From assembly GCF_002090055.1 (NCBI RefSeq), contig NZ_BBRH01000008.1:171810-235809 (forward strand): 64,000 bases of DNA, read 5' to 3'. Shown here in pieces: positions 1 to 9,161 of the stretch; the first letter of the stretch is position 1; each line of letters begins with the position of its first letter. Under the pieces are notes generated by a model. The model saw only the letters and a program-made list of their open reading frames with translations. It was not told the DNA's origin and did not search any database. This stretch comes from Demequina sp. NBRC 110051. GTDB lineage: Bacteria; Actinomycetota; Actinomycetes; Actinomycetales; Demequinaceae. The position numbers were made by a program, and so were the translations under genes.

Positions 1-1338
1 CTGGGGTTCGGTGTGGCGGGCCGCTCCGCGCGTGAGGCGGCCTTCGCCGAGGGCGCCACCGCCGTCGTGGTCGACCCGCACGCGGCCGATGCCGACTGCA
101 CCTCGCTCGACGGCGTCGCCTTGGATGGGTTCGACCTGTGCATGTCCTCGCCCGGGTTCGCCCCGCACCACCCGTGGGTGGTCGCGGTGGCCGATGCCGG
201 GGTCGAGATCGTCTCCGAGATGGAGTTCGCGTGGCGGGTGCGCCGCGAGGGCATCCCGTGGGTGCTCGTCACCGGGACCAACGGCAAGACGACGACCACG
301 CAGATGGTGGGCGCGATTGCCGAGGCCGGCGGGCTCGACGTCGCCGTGTGCGGCAACATGGGCATTCCCGTCATCGGCGCCGCCCGGGAGAGCCATGACC
401 TCGTGGCCGTCGAGATCGCGTCGCTGCAACTGCACTTCACCACCACCCTGTCGCCGCATGCGGCCGTGTGCCTCAACGCCGACGAGGACCACCTGGATTG
501 GCACGGCTCCGTCGAGGCCTACCGTGCCGACAAGGCGCGCGTGTACAGCCATGTGCAGGTCGCGTGCGTCTACGGCGCCCACGACTCGGTCGTCGAGGAA
601 ATGGTGGCCGATGCCGACGTGGTCGACGGCGCCCGCGCGGTCGGCATCACTCTTGGCAGCCCCTCCGTGAGCCACCTGGGCGTGGTCGAGGGTGTACTGG
701 TCGATCGCGCGTTCCACGACGACCGGCGCCGCGAGGCCCTCGAACTGGGCCACGTCGACGACCTCGCCCACCTGGTCGCGGGCGACGTGCCGCCCTATCT
801 GATCTTCAACGCGCTCGCCGCCGCGGCCCTGTGCCGGGCGGTAGGGGTGGCTCCCGAGGCCGTCGCGCGCGGCCTCGCAGGCTTCTCGCTCGACGCGCAC
901 CGCACGGCGTTTGTGGCGCGCGTGGACGAGGTGGACTACGTCGACGATTCGAAGGCGACCAACGCGCACGCCGCTATCGCCGCATTCGGTGGGCGCGCCC
1001 CGCAGTCGGTGGTGTGGCTCGCCGGGGGACAGGCCAAGGGTCAGGAGTTCGATGCCCTGGTGCAGTCCGTGCGCGACCGGGTACGCCACGTGGTGCTGCT
1101 GGGCGAGGACCCCGAACCGCTCGCGAGCGCACTCGCGGGACACGCGCCCGATATCCCGGTGACCCGCATCGAGCCGGGAGACACTGTGATGCAGCGGGCG
1201 GTCCAGGCGGCCCGCGAGGTGGCTCGCGCTGGGGACACCGTGTTGTTGTCGCCGGCGTGTGCATCGTTTGACCAGTTCCGCTCCTACGCGGACCGAGGAG
1301 AGACCTTCGCTCGCGCGGTGGAGGCGCTCAAGGCCTAA
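1..1338 (+). CDS. murD: UDP-N-acetylmuramoylalanine--D-glutamate ligase MurD (5' end cut by window)
   Basis: Cytoplasmic Mur ligase that adds D-glutamate to UDP-MurNAc-L-Ala using ATP. The frame is open to base 1 and reads LGFGVAGRSA before the first possible start (GTG at 13). This matches the N-terminal Rossmann loop of MurD, so the true start lies outside the window and roughly 10-20 residues are missing. The Mur ligase ATP loop GTNGKTTTT begins near base 274, and the NADEDHLDWHG stretch of the central domain follows at about 475. A C-terminal ligase domain with DDSKATNAHAA is present near 945-975. The gene ends 11 bases before ftsW and is the first visible member of the dcw operon. Confidence 0.95.
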   Translation: MGFGVAGRSAREAAFAEGATAVVVDPHAADADCTSLDGVALDGFDLCMSSPGFAPHHPWVVAVADAGVEIVSEMEFAWRVRREGIPWVLVTGTNGKTTTTQMVGAIAEAGGLDVAVCGNMGIPVIGAARESHDLVAVEIASLQLHFTTTLSPHAAVCLNADEDHLDWHGSVEAYRADKARVYSHVQVACVYGAHDSVVEEMVADADVVDGARAVGITLGSPSVSHLGVVEGVLVDRAFHDDRRREALELGHVDDLAHLVAGDVPPYLIFNALAAAALCRAVGVAPEAVARGLAGFSLDAHRTAFVARVDEVDYVDDSKATNAHAAIAAFGGRAPQSVVWLAGGQAKGQEFDALVQSVRDRVRHVVLLGEDPEPLASALAGHAPDIPVTRIEPGDTVMQRAVQAAREVARAGDTVLLSPACASFDQFRSYADRGETFARAVEALKA

Positions 1339-1349
1339 GAGGAGGCGTC

Positions 1350-2570
1350 ATGACGGCCACGGCCCCGCGACGCACCCAGGCAGAGCCCGCCGCCAGCGGC
1401 TCTCCCGTCGCGACCTACTACCTGCTGATCGCGTCCACGTCGATCCTGATCCTCGTGGGTCTGGCCGGCGTGCTGTCGGCGTCGTCCAACGCCGCCCTGC
1501 GCGCCGACTCGGGTGGCAACCCCTACCGCCTGTTCATCGTGCAGCTCATCGCCCTCGGCATCGGCCTCACCGCCGCCGTCATCGGCTCGCGGCTGTCCAT
1601 CACCATGTGGAAACGGCTCGCGCCCTGGGTGCTGGCGGCGTCGATCGGCCTGCTCGTCGTGGTGCTCGTGGCCGGTGAATCCGTGGGCGGAAACCGCAAC
1701 TGGATCCGCATCGCCGGCATGAGCTTCCAGCCGTCCGAGGCCGCCAAACTGGGCCTCGCGCTATTCCTCGGCGTGGTGCTCGCGACGTTCCGCAGAGAGC
1801 TCACCACCTTCAAGGGCATCCTCGTGCCCGGCGGCATCGCCTCGATCATCGTGATCGGCCTCGTCGGCGCGGGCGGCGACCTCGGAACCGCCATGGCCAT
1901 CGGGCTGGTGATCGGCGCCTGCTACTGGGTGGCGGGGGTGCCACTGAGGTATTTCGCGGTGCTTGCCGCGGCAGGGGTCGCGGGAGTGCTGTACATGCTC
2001 GAGCAGGGCTCGACCCGCGGCGGCCGCATCGATGTGTGGCTGAACCCCGAGAACTGCGACCCCCAGGGCACGTGCATGCAGGCCATTCACGGCCTGTGGG
2101 CGCTCGCCTCCGGCGGCGTGTGGGGGCTGGGCCCCGGCATGAGCCGCGAGAAGTGGGGTGGCCTGCCCGTCGCGGACTCCGACTTCGTCTTCGCCGTGTG
2201 GGGCGAGGAGTTCGGCCTCATCGGAGCCCTCGTGGTGCTGGTCGCCTTCGGCATGATGGCCGTCGCGATCAACCGGCTCGTCAAGCGCCACCGCGACCCG
2301 TTCGTGCAGATCGCCGCCGCGGGTATTGGTGCGTGGCTCGTGGGTCAGGCGCTCATCAACATCGCGGTCGTCATCGGCCTGCTGCCCGTCACGGGCGTGC
2401 CGCTACCGCTCGTGTCTTCCGGAGGATCGTCACTCATCATGTCCCTCACCGCAGTCGGGGTGCTCCTCGCCTTCGCGCGCCGCGAGCCGGGAGCCGAGGC
2501 CGCCTTTGCCGCCCGCCCCAGCCTCATCAAGCGTTCGGTCGCCATCGTGTCGCGGGGCCGGCGTGGCTAG
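1350..2570 (+). CDS. ftsW: SEDS peptidoglycan glycosyltransferase FtsW
   Basis: Integral membrane SEDS-family polymerase that, with a class B PBP, polymerises lipid II at the division septum. The 406-residue product has about ten hydrophobic segments. SEDS signatures visible are SFQPSE (residues 125-130), the ADSDFVFAVWGEEFG loop that carries the catalytic aspartate region, and the C-terminal GVPLPLVSSGGSS motif. ATG at 1350 is preceded by a strong GAGGAGG ribosome site. The last codons overlap murG by 8 bases. FtsW rather than RodA is chosen because of its place between murD and murG. Confidence 0.95.
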   Translation: MTATAPRRTQAEPAASGSPVATYYLLIASTSILILVGLAGVLSASSNAALRADSGGNPYRLFIVQLIALGIGLTAAVIGSRLSITMWKRLAPWVLAASIGLLVVVLVAGESVGGNRNWIRIAGMSFQPSEAAKLGLALFLGVVLATFRRELTTFKGILVPGGIASIIVIGLVGAGGDLGTAMAIGLVIGACYWVAGVPLRYFAVLAAAGVAGVLYMLEQGSTRGGRIDVWLNPENCDPQGTCMQAIHGLWALASGGVWGLGPGMSREKWGGLPVADSDFVFAVWGEEFGLIGALVVLVAFGMMAVAINRLVKRHRDPFVQIAAAGIGAWLVGQALINIAVVIGLLPVTGVPLPLVSSGGSSLIMSLTAVGVLLAFARREPGAEAAFAARPSLIKRSVAIVSRGRRG

Positions 2571-3672
2571 TTTCCTGGTCGCCGGCGGTGGCACAGCCGG
2601 GCACGTGAACCCGATGCTCGCCACCGCGCTCGAGCTGCGCGAACGCGGCCACGAGGTTGCCGCGCTCGGCACCGCCGTGGGCCTCGAGGCCGACCTCGTC
2701 CCGCGCGCGGGACTGACCCTCCACGAGGTCCCCAAGGTGCCGCTGCCACGCCGGCCCTCCGCGGACCTGCTGCGCCTGCCCAAGAATTGGGCGGCCGCCG
2801 TCGGCGCCGCCACCCGGGCCATCGAGGCGACGACGGCCGATGCCGTGATCGGCTTTGGCGGCTACGTCTCCACTCCCGCGTATCGGGCCGCCCGCAAGGC
2901 CGGCATTCCGATCATCGTCCACGAGGCGAACGCCAAGCCTGGCCTCGCCAACCGCCTGGGCGCGCGCTGGACTGAGCATGTGGCCATCACCGCGCCCGGC
3001 ACGCCGCTGCCGCACGCAACCGTGACGGGCATGCCGCTGCTTCCTCCCGTGCGCGACCTGGCGAGAAAACTCGCCGACCCGGCCACGGCACAGGCCCTGC
3101 GCTCCGAGGCCCGCGCGGCGCTCGGCTGGGACGCCGGTGCCACGGTGCTGGTGGTCACGGGAGGTTCGCTGGGTGCAGCGAGCCTCAACGCGGCGACGGT
3201 CGGCGCGATCGGCGACCTCGTGGCCGTCGGCGTCCACGTGTGGCACCTCAGCGGCCGCGGCAAGGCGGACGAGGCCCTCGCGGCTCGCGAGGCGCTGCCC
3301 GCCGCACTGCGCGAGCGCTACCGCGTGGACGAGTACAGCCACGACATGGCCCAGGTCTTCGCCGCCGCCACGGCCGTGGTGTGCCGCTCGGGCGCGGGCG
3401 CCGTGGCAGAGGCGACCGCCATGCGCCTGCCCACGCTCTATGTGCCGCTGCCGCACGGCAACGGCGAACAGGCACTCAACGCCCGGCCCGCGGTCAACGC
3501 GGGAGCGGCCACGCTTGTCGCGGACGCGGACCTGAGCCCCGCACGCCTGCTCCAAGAGGCGACCCGCATCCTCGAGCCCGGCACGGCCCGCACCATGAGC
3601 GAGGCCGCAGCCGACTTCGGCATCACGGACGGCGCCGAGCGCCTGGCGACCATGGCGGAGGCGGCGCTATGA
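2563..3672 (+). CDS. murG: UDP-N-acetylglucosamine transferase MurG
   Basis: Peripheral membrane GT-B glycosyltransferase converting lipid I to lipid II. A GTG start at 2563, inside the end of ftsW, gives a 369-residue protein beginning MASFLVAGGGTAGHVNP, where the glycine-rich acceptor-side loop belongs. IGFGGYVSTPAY follows about 90 residues in, and the C-terminal UDP-GlcNAc-binding stretch reads SGAGAVAEATAMRLPTLYVPLPHGNGEQ. The longer upstream open frame is read-through antecedent sequence inside ftsW and is not used. It overlaps murC by four bases (ATGA), so translation is probably coupled. Confidence 0.95.
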   Translation: MASFLVAGGGTAGHVNPMLATALELRERGHEVAALGTAVGLEADLVPRAGLTLHEVPKVPLPRRPSADLLRLPKNWAAAVGAATRAIEATTADAVIGFGGYVSTPAYRAARKAGIPIIVHEANAKPGLANRLGARWTEHVAITAPGTPLPHATVTGMPLLPPVRDLARKLADPATAQALRSEARAALGWDAGATVLVVTGGSLGAASLNAATVGAIGDLVAVGVHVWHLSGRGKADEALAAREALPAALRERYRVDEYSHDMAQVFAAATAVVCRSGAGAVAEATAMRLPTLYVPLPHGNGEQALNARPAVNAGAATLVADADLSPARLLQEATRILEPGTARTMSEAAADFGITDGAERLATMAEAAL

Positions 3673-5012
3673 GCCGCGTGCACTTCATCGGCGTGGGTGG
3701 ATCGGGCATGTCCGCTGTGGCGCGCCTCACGGCCGCGCGGGGGCACACCGTGACGGGCTCCGATCAGCGCGAGTCGCACTACTTCCTCGCGCTGCGCGAG
3801 GCCGGCATGGACGTCCGGATCGGGCACGACGCCGCCTTCGTCGAGGGCGTCGACGCCGTCGTGATCTCCTCCGCGGTACGCGAGACCAACCCCGAGCTCG
3901 CCCGCGCGCGCGAGCTCGGCATCGAGGTCATCCACCGCTCCGAGGCCCTGGTGCGGGCGCTCGACGACCAACGCCTGATCGCGGTCGCGGGCACCCACGG
4001 CAAGACCACTACCTCCGCGATGGTGGCCCACGTCCTGCACGGCGCGGGCATCGACGCGGGCTTCGCGGTGGGTGCGAGGGTGTTCGGCGTCGAGGGCGCG
4101 GTCGCGGGCGGCTATGCCGGCTCCGCGGGCATCAGCGCAGTCGAGGCAGACGAGTCCGACGGCTCCTTCCTGCGCTATCACCCCGAGGTCGCGATCCTGC
4201 TTAATGTGGAGCCCGATCACCTGGACCACTACGGCACGGTCGAGGCGATGCACGAGGCCTTCGTGCAGTTCGCGAGCGACTGCCGCGTGCTCATCGCCTG
4301 CGCCGACGATCCGGTGGTCATGACCATCGCCGCCCGCGCCGCTGAGGCGGGCGTGCAGGTCGTCACCTACGGCACGGGCGAGGCAGATGTGGTCCTCACC
4401 GACCGCGCCATGGTGCGCGACGGCGAGGCCTTCCCCTTGCACGTGCCCGTTCCTGGCGCGCACATGCGGCTGAACGCGGCCGCCGCATGGGCCGCCGCCG
4501 TCGCCGTGGGCGCCGACCCGTCTCGCGCCGCGGGTGCCGTCGCGACCTTTGCCGGCACGGGCCGGCGCTATCAGTACCGCGGCGAGGCCGCCGGTGTCTC
4601 CGTGGTCGACGACTACGCGCACCACCCCACGGAGGTGGCGGCGCTGCTCGCCGCGGCGCGTTCGGCGGGCGCTGGGCGCCTGGTGGTGCTGTTTCAGCCG
4701 GCCCTGTTTACACGCACTCAGCTGCATGCCGCCGCCTTCGGCGAGGCGCTGTCGGTGCCGGACGCCGACATCGTCATCGCGGGCGTGCACGGCGATCGCG
4801 AAGACCCGATCGAGGGCGTGTCGTCGGACTCGATCCTCGCGGCGGTTCTGCCGCGGGAGGGGTCGACCGCACGGGTGGTCGAGGACCTCTCCGATGCTGC
4901 CGCCGAGGCCGCACGCCTGGCCCAGCCCGGTGACCTGGTGCTGACCGTCGGCTCGGGCCCTGTCACCTACGCCGCCGACTGGATTCTTGACGCCCTGAGG
5001 CTGCGGCAGTGA
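3669..5012 (+). CDS. murC: UDP-N-acetylmuramate--L-alanine ligase MurC
   Basis: ATP-dependent Mur ligase adding L-alanine to UDP-MurNAc in the cytoplasm. The 447-residue product starts at the ATG overlapping the murG stop. It has the Rossmann loop HFIGVGGSGMSA (residues 5-16), the ATP loop GTHGKTTTS (108-116) and the central NVEPDHLDHYG stretch. The C-terminal domain contains VVDDYAHHPTEV, typical of MurC. It ends in a GTGA overlap with ftsQ. In related bacteria MurC sits exactly here in the dcw order. Confidence 0.96.
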   Translation: MSRVHFIGVGGSGMSAVARLTAARGHTVTGSDQRESHYFLALREAGMDVRIGHDAAFVEGVDAVVISSAVRETNPELARARELGIEVIHRSEALVRALDDQRLIAVAGTHGKTTTSAMVAHVLHGAGIDAGFAVGARVFGVEGAVAGGYAGSAGISAVEADESDGSFLRYHPEVAILLNVEPDHLDHYGTVEAMHEAFVQFASDCRVLIACADDPVVMTIAARAAEAGVQVVTYGTGEADVVLTDRAMVRDGEAFPLHVPVPGAHMRLNAAAAWAAAVAVGADPSRAAGAVATFAGTGRRYQYRGEAAGVSVVDDYAHHPTEVAALLAAARSAGAGRLVVLFQPALFTRTQLHAAAFGEALSVPDADIVIAGVHGDREDPIEGVSSDSILAAVLPREGSTARVVEDLSDAAAEAARLAQPGDLVLTVGSGPVTYAADWILDALRLRQ

Positions 5013-6154
5013 GCGACAACCGTCGCCCGCAGCCGCCGAGCGTCCCGCCGCGCAGACCGGCCGCACCCCAGGCGCCCGCGTCGCGCGCGAGTGCGACGTC
5101 TGCCGGCGCCACGCGCGCGCCCGGCTCGACCGCGACCACCACGCGCCCCGCATCGACTGCGACGCGCACCGCGACGCCCCCGACGACCCGTCCCAAGCCC
5201 GGCGCCGCGCGCCCGAAGGCGACCACCCCACGACCCACGGCCGCCACGGCGACCCCGGAGGCCGGCTGGCTGCGCAGCTGGACGCGCAAGGTCACGCGGA
5301 GGTCAGGCGCCGAGACGAACCCCACCACGGCATCGGCCATCCGCAAGGACGTGGGCGACGGCACCATCGCCACGCCCTGGGCGCGCGTGAGCGCGCGCCT
5401 GCGCCCCGACACGGTGACGCAGCGCCTCCAGGAGCGGCTGCGCGAGCGCCGCAGCGCGGACCGGCGGCTGTTTCTCATCCGCTGGGGCACGCGTGCGGGC
5501 ATCGCGCTCGCGGTGCTGGCGGGAGTGTGGGCGCTGCTGATGTCGCCGCTGTTCGCCTTCGACGAGGGCAAGGTGGAGGCGACCGGCTACGGCACCGTGG
5601 TCGATCCCGCGGACGTGGAGGCGATCGTCGCGCCCTATGAGGGCGAGTCGCTCGCCATGGTGAGCACGTCGCACGTCGAGCATCAGCTGACCGATCTCGT
5701 GGGCGTCGCGTCCGCGCAGGTGGAGAAGGTGTGGCCGCAGGGGCTCAGGATCACGCTCACGCCGTCCGAGCCTGTCGCGGCGATTCCCGACGCCGAGGAG
5801 GGCTACCGGCTGGTGAACCTCGCCGGCGAGCAGGTGAGTGCCTCCGAGGAGGCGCCGGCCGACCTGCCGGTGATCTCCATCCCCGTGGGGGAGGAGCACG
5901 AGCGCATCCTCAGCGGTGTGCTCGCGGTCGTCGACGAGATCCCGGCCGACCTGCGCGTGCGGGTTGAGGGCATCGAGGCGGCGACGGAAGACTCGATTCA
6001 CTTCACGCTGCGCGACGGGCCCGCGGTGGAGTGGGGCAGCGGCGAGGACTCGGCGACCAAGGCGGCTGTGCTGGGGGTCCTACTCGAGTCCGACAAGGCA
6101 GAGGGGGCGGACCTGATCGACGTGTCCGCGCCCACGCTGCCGACCGTCTCGTAG
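5009..6154 (+). CDS. ftsQ: cell division protein FtsQ (DivIB), POTRA domain
   Basis: Bitopic membrane protein of the FtsQ-FtsB-FtsL divisome subcomplex. The 381-residue product has a long Pro/Ala/Thr/Arg-rich cytoplasmic tail (about residues 1-145), a single membrane segment at about 155-178 (RAGIALAVLAGVWALLMSPLF), a POTRA-like region beginning FDEGKVEATGYGTV, and a beta domain. The cytoplasmic tail is far longer than in enteric bacteria, as is usual in actinobacteria. It starts with GTG in a four-base overlap with the murC stop. After it the transcript meets a 138-base gap before ftsZ. Confidence 0.9.
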   Translation: MSDNRRPQPPSVPPRRPAAPQAPASRASATSAGATRAPGSTATTTRPASTATRTATPPTTRPKPGAARPKATTPRPTAATATPEAGWLRSWTRKVTRRSGAETNPTTASAIRKDVGDGTIATPWARVSARLRPDTVTQRLQERLRERRSADRRLFLIRWGTRAGIALAVLAGVWALLMSPLFAFDEGKVEATGYGTVVDPADVEAIVAPYEGESLAMVSTSHVEHQLTDLVGVASAQVEKVWPQGLRITLTPSEPVAAIPDAEEGYRLVNLAGEQVSASEEAPADLPVISIPVGEEHERILSGVLAVVDEIPADLRVRVEGIEAATEDSIHFTLRDGPAVEWGSGEDSATKAAVLGVLLESDKAEGADLIDVSAPTLPTVS

Positions 6155-6253
6155 CCCCGATTGCCGCGTTTATCCACGACACGCGCGCGCCGCTCTCGCG
6201 ATTGTGCGGGGTGCGACCGTACCGTCGTGCGTGGACAGTAGTTGACATAACTA

Positions 6254-6274
6254 TAACCCTCAAGTAGAGGGTTA
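6254..6274. promoter_or_regulatory. Perfect palindrome in the ftsZ promoter region
   Basis: Arms TAACCCTC (6254-6261) and GAGGGTTA (6267-6274) pair perfectly across a 5-base spacer AAGTA. A consensus -35-like TTGACA lies at 6242-6247, just upstream, and the ftsZ ATG is at 6293. A dyad lying between -35 and -10 positions is the arrangement used by MerR-family activators. Corynebacterium FtsR, a MerR-type protein, is known to activate ftsZ. That this site binds an FtsR homologue is inference; no regulator gene lies in the window. Confidence 0.6.
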
Positions 6275-6292
6275 AGGTTGGGAGAGGGTCTC

Positions 6293-7471
6293 ATGGCCGC
6301 ACCGCAGAATTACATCACCGCCATCAAGGTCGTCGGCGTGGGCGGCGGCGGCGTGAACGCCGTCAACCGCATGATCGACGTCGGCCTCAAGGGCGCCGAG
6401 TTCATCGCCATCAACACCGACGCTCAGGCGTTGCTGATGTCCGATGCCGACGTCAAGCTGGACATCGGCCGCGAGCTGACGCGTGGCCTGGGCGCCGGCG
6501 CCGACCCCGAGGTGGGCCGCCAGGCCGCCGAGGACCACGCCGACGAGATCGCCGAGGCGCTCAAGGGCGCCGACATGGTCTTCGTGACCGCGGGCGAGGG
6601 CGGCGGCACCGGCACGGGCGGCGCGCCCGTCGTGGCCCGCATTGCCCGCGAGCTCGATGCGCTGACCGTGGGCGTCGTGACGCGCCCGTTCGGCTTCGAG
6701 GGCCGCCGTCGCGCGGACCAGGCGGACGCCGGCATCCAGACGCTGCGCGAAGAGGTCGACACCCTCATCGTCATCCCCAACGACCGCCTGCTCGACATCT
6801 CGGACGCCCAGCTGAGCGTCCTGGGCGCCTTCGCGGCGGCCGACCAGGTCCTCCAGGGCGGCGTGCAGGGCATCACCGACCTCATCACCACGCCCGGCCT
6901 CATCAACGTTGACTTCAACGACGTGAAGTCCGTCATGAAGGGCGCGGGCACCGCGCTCATGGGCGTCGCGAGCTCGCGCGGCGAGTCCCGCGCGCTCGAG
7001 GCCGCCGAGGGCGCGATCGCGTCGCCGCTGCTCGAGGCCTCGATCGAGGGCGCGCACGGCGTGCTGCTGTCGATTGCGGGTGGCTCGAACCTAGGCATCA
7101 AGGAGGTCGAGATGGCCGCCCGCCTGGTGCGCGAGGCCGCTCACCCCGAGGCCAACATCATCTTCGGAACCGTCATCGACGACTCGCTGGGCGACGAGCT
7201 GCGCATCACCGTGATCGCGGCAGGCTTCGACGGCGGAGCGCCGACCACGCGTCGCCACGAGGGCGCCATCGGCGGCTTCGAGAACGCCTCGGCCGCCCCG
7301 GCCGCCGCCGAGAAGGAGCCGGTCGAGGCCCCGGTGGAGCAGGCATCGGCCGGCGTCACCCCCGCGGTGCCGCAGGCGATCGATGCCGACGAGCCGGCGC
7401 CCGACACGGACGCGATCCCGGTGCGCCAGTCACGCGAGGACGTCCTGGACGTACCCGAGTTCCTGCGGTAA
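6293..7471 (+). CDS. ftsZ: cell division GTPase FtsZ
   Basis: Tubulin-like GTPase that forms the Z-ring. ATG at 6293 is chosen over an in-frame TTG at 6278 because GGGAGAGG precedes it at good spacing and MAAPQNY matches actinobacterial FtsZ N termini. The 392-residue protein has [14 protein letters not shown] near the N terminus, the tubulin signature [12 protein letters not shown] at about 101-112, and the T7-loop region [11 protein letters not shown]. It ends in a conserved peptide [10 protein letters not shown] that should bind SepF. An acidic, Ala/Pro-rich linker separates core and tail. No ftsA is seen, as is normal in this phylum. Confidence 0.98.
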   Translation: MAAPQNYITAIKVVGVGGGGVNAVNRMIDVGLKGAEFIAINTDAQALLMSDADVKLDIGRELTRGLGAGADPEVGRQAAEDHADEIAEALKGADMVFVTAGEGGGTGTGGAPVVARIARELDALTVGVVTRPFGFEGRRRADQADAGIQTLREEVDTLIVIPNDRLLDISDAQLSVLGAFAAADQVLQGGVQGITDLITTPGLINVDFNDVKSVMKGAGTALMGVASSRGESRALEAAEGAIASPLLEASIEGAHGVLLSIAGGSNLGIKEVEMAARLVREAAHPEANIIFGTVIDDSLGDELRITVIAAGFDGGAPTTRRHEGAIGGFENASAAPAAAEKEPVEAPVEQASAGVTPAVPQAIDADEPAPDTDAIPVRQSREDVLDVPEFLR

Positions 7472-7476
7472 CCCGC

Positions 7477-8190
7477 ATGATCGACGCCGGGCTCCCGGTC
7501 CGCGCGTTTTTCACGACGAGGGACGGGGGAGTCTCCCTCGCGCCCTACGCCTCGCTCAACGTCGCCGACCATGTGGGCGACGACCCTGCGGCGGTTCACG
7601 AGAACCGCCGCAGGGTGGAGCAGGCGGCCGATGCCGTGGTCACCTTCTTGACCGCCGAGCACGGCATCCGCGTGGCGCACGTCGACACTCCCGGTGCACC
7701 GTCGCCGCGCGCGGATGTGCTTGTGACCACGACGCCGGGCGTGGCGCTGGCGGCCATCGCGGCCGACTGTGTGCCTGTGCTGCTCCATGACTCTGTGACG
7801 GGCGCGGTCGCGGCCGTTCACGCGGGACGGCCGGGTCTGTTCGCCGGCGTGATCGACGCCGCGTGGGCGGCGCTGCTTGATTTGCGCCCCCGAGACGCGG
7901 CGCGCGACGCGATCCGCGCGGCCATTGGGCCTGCGATCTGCGGGCGCTGCTACGAGGTGCCAGAGGACATGCGTGCCGAGGTCGCACGGCGCCACCCGCT
8001 CGCGTTCTCGCGCACGTCCTGGGGCACGCCCGCGCTCGACCTGCCGCGAGCGATTGAGGCGCGGCTGGGGGAGCTCGGCATCCGCGGCATCACGCGCATC
8101 CCCGTGTGCACCCTCGAGGATGAGCGCGTGTTTTCCTACCGCGGCGAGCGCGTCACGGGTCGCCACGCCGGAGTCATCGTTCACCCGTGA
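7477..8190 (+). CDS. pgeF: YfiH/YlmD-family multicopper-oxidase-like protein (PgeF)
   Basis: Laccase-domain protein; family members have been described as purine nucleoside phosphorylase/adenosine deaminase-like enzymes and as peptidoglycan editing factor. The 237-residue product starts only six bases after ftsZ. It carries AAIAADCVPVLL, a His-containing AAVHAGRPGL and IGPAICGRCYEVP, where His and Cys ligate zinc in the family. The usual AGWRG is AGRPG here. In many actinobacteria yggS follows this gene before sepF, but here sepF comes directly next. Confidence 0.85.
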   Translation: MIDAGLPVRAFFTTRDGGVSLAPYASLNVADHVGDDPAAVHENRRRVEQAADAVVTFLTAEHGIRVAHVDTPGAPSPRADVLVTTTPGVALAAIAADCVPVLLHDSVTGAVAAVHAGRPGLFAGVIDAAWAALLDLRPRDAARDAIRAAIGPAICGRCYEVPEDMRAEVARRHPLAFSRTSWGTPALDLPRAIEARLGELGIRGITRIPVCTLEDERVFSYRGERVTGRHAGVIVHP

Positions 8191-8277
8191 CGGGGCGCGG
8201 CGTGTCGCTCCCGAACCTCGGCAGGATGCGCCCGTACCTTGAGAGAGAACTTCAGGTGACCACCGGCAGGAGAGATC

Positions 8278-8757
8278 ATGAGCGCCATGCGCAAGGCGAT
8301 TCAGTACCTCGGCTTCGACACGAGCCAGCACGAGGACTACGACTACACGGATGAGGAGCTCGCTCCCGTGACGCACCTGCATGACGTCTCCGACGTCCGC
8401 GAGAAGCCCGAGCCTTCCCACGCCGCTCCCCGCGAGCGTCACCGCACCCCGGCATCGGCCATGTCCGAGGGCGACCTCCGTCGCATTCAGACCATCAAGC
8501 CGCGTACGTACAACGACGCGCGCCTCATCGGCGAGGCGTTCCGTCAGGGCGTGCCGGTCATCATGAACCTCACCGAGATGTCGGACGCCGACGCGAAGCG
8601 TCTAGTGGACTTCTCCGCCGGTCTGTCCTTCGGCCTCCACGGCTCCATTGAGCGCGTCACGACCTCGGTGTTCCTGCTGTCGCCCGCGCACGTCGAGATC
8701 GGCGTGGACGAGGAGCCTCCCGCTCGCAAGGAGAGCGAGTTCTTCAACGAGCGCTGA
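8278..8757 (+). CDS. sepF: cell division protein SepF
   Basis: Membrane-associated protein that anchors FtsZ in actinobacteria, which lack FtsA. The 159-residue product has an N-terminal amphipathic segment (AMRKAIQYLGF), an acidic linker and the SepF core at about 65-150 (KPRTYNDARLIGEAFRQGVPVIMNLTEM). A GGAGAG ribosome site lies about 8 bases ahead of the ATG. Gene position between pgeF and yggT fits. Confidence 0.95.
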   Translation: MSAMRKAIQYLGFDTSQHEDYDYTDEELAPVTHLHDVSDVREKPEPSHAAPRERHRTPASAMSEGDLRRIQTIKPRTYNDARLIGEAFRQGVPVIMNLTEMSDADAKRLVDFSAGLSFGLHGSIERVTTSVFLLSPAHVEIGVDEEPPARKESEFFNER

Positions 8758-8764
8758 CGTCGGT

Positions 8765-8777
8765 TAGGCTCACCGCG
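8765..8777 (+). promoter_or_regulatory. Leaderless -10 element (TAGGCT) for yggT
   Basis: TAGGCT at 8765-8770 is followed by six bases and then the GTG start at 8777. Initiation at the normal distance would fall on the G of the start codon, so the yggT mRNA is probably leaderless. No ribosome site precedes this GTG. Confidence 0.55.
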
Positions 8778-9067
8778 TGTCAGCAGCAATCTCGGTGGTG
8801 CAGTTCGTCCTGTTCCTTTTCATGATGGCCCTCATTGGCCGCATGATCCTGGGCTTTGTGATGTCGTTTTCGCGCGACTGGCGTCCCGCCGGCGCGATGC
8901 TCGTCGTCACCGAGTCGATCTTCACGGTGACGGACCCGCCGCTCAAGGCCCTGCGGAAGATCATTCCGCCGCTCCAGTTGGGACAGATCCGTTTCGATCT
9001 GGCGTTCCTGGTGCTGTTCCTTGGCTGCTCGATTCTGAGCAACATGCTCAATTACTTTGTCCCGTGA
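8777..9067 (+). CDS. yggT: YggT-family integral membrane protein
   Basis: Small 96-residue membrane protein of the YggT/YlmG family, linked to division and membrane organisation but without a defined biochemical activity. The first hydrophobic segment is about residues 5-27 (VVQFVLFLFMMALIGRMILGFVM) and the second is near the C terminus (AFLVLFLGCSILSNML). Between them is PPLKALRKIIPPLQLGQIRFDLA, typical of the family. The GTG start is set by the leaderless promoter. It lies between sepF and divIVA as in most Gram-positive dcw clusters. Confidence 0.88.
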   Translation: MSAAISVVQFVLFLFMMALIGRMILGFVMSFSRDWRPAGAMLVVTESIFTVTDPPLKALRKIIPPLQLGQIRFDLAFLVLFLGCSILSNMLNYFVP

Positions 9068-9161
9068 CTCATGTGCGCGTCGATAGACATGTGAGTACAG
9101 TGAAAACTCATCAGCCCTGGTCGGCGCCTGCCGGCCGCGACTCAACCCGAGGTGGTCACCC

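Noticed and set aside
2326..2562. Long N-terminal extension of MurG
   Set aside because: It lies in another frame of ftsW, and the conserved MurG start is at GTG 2563.
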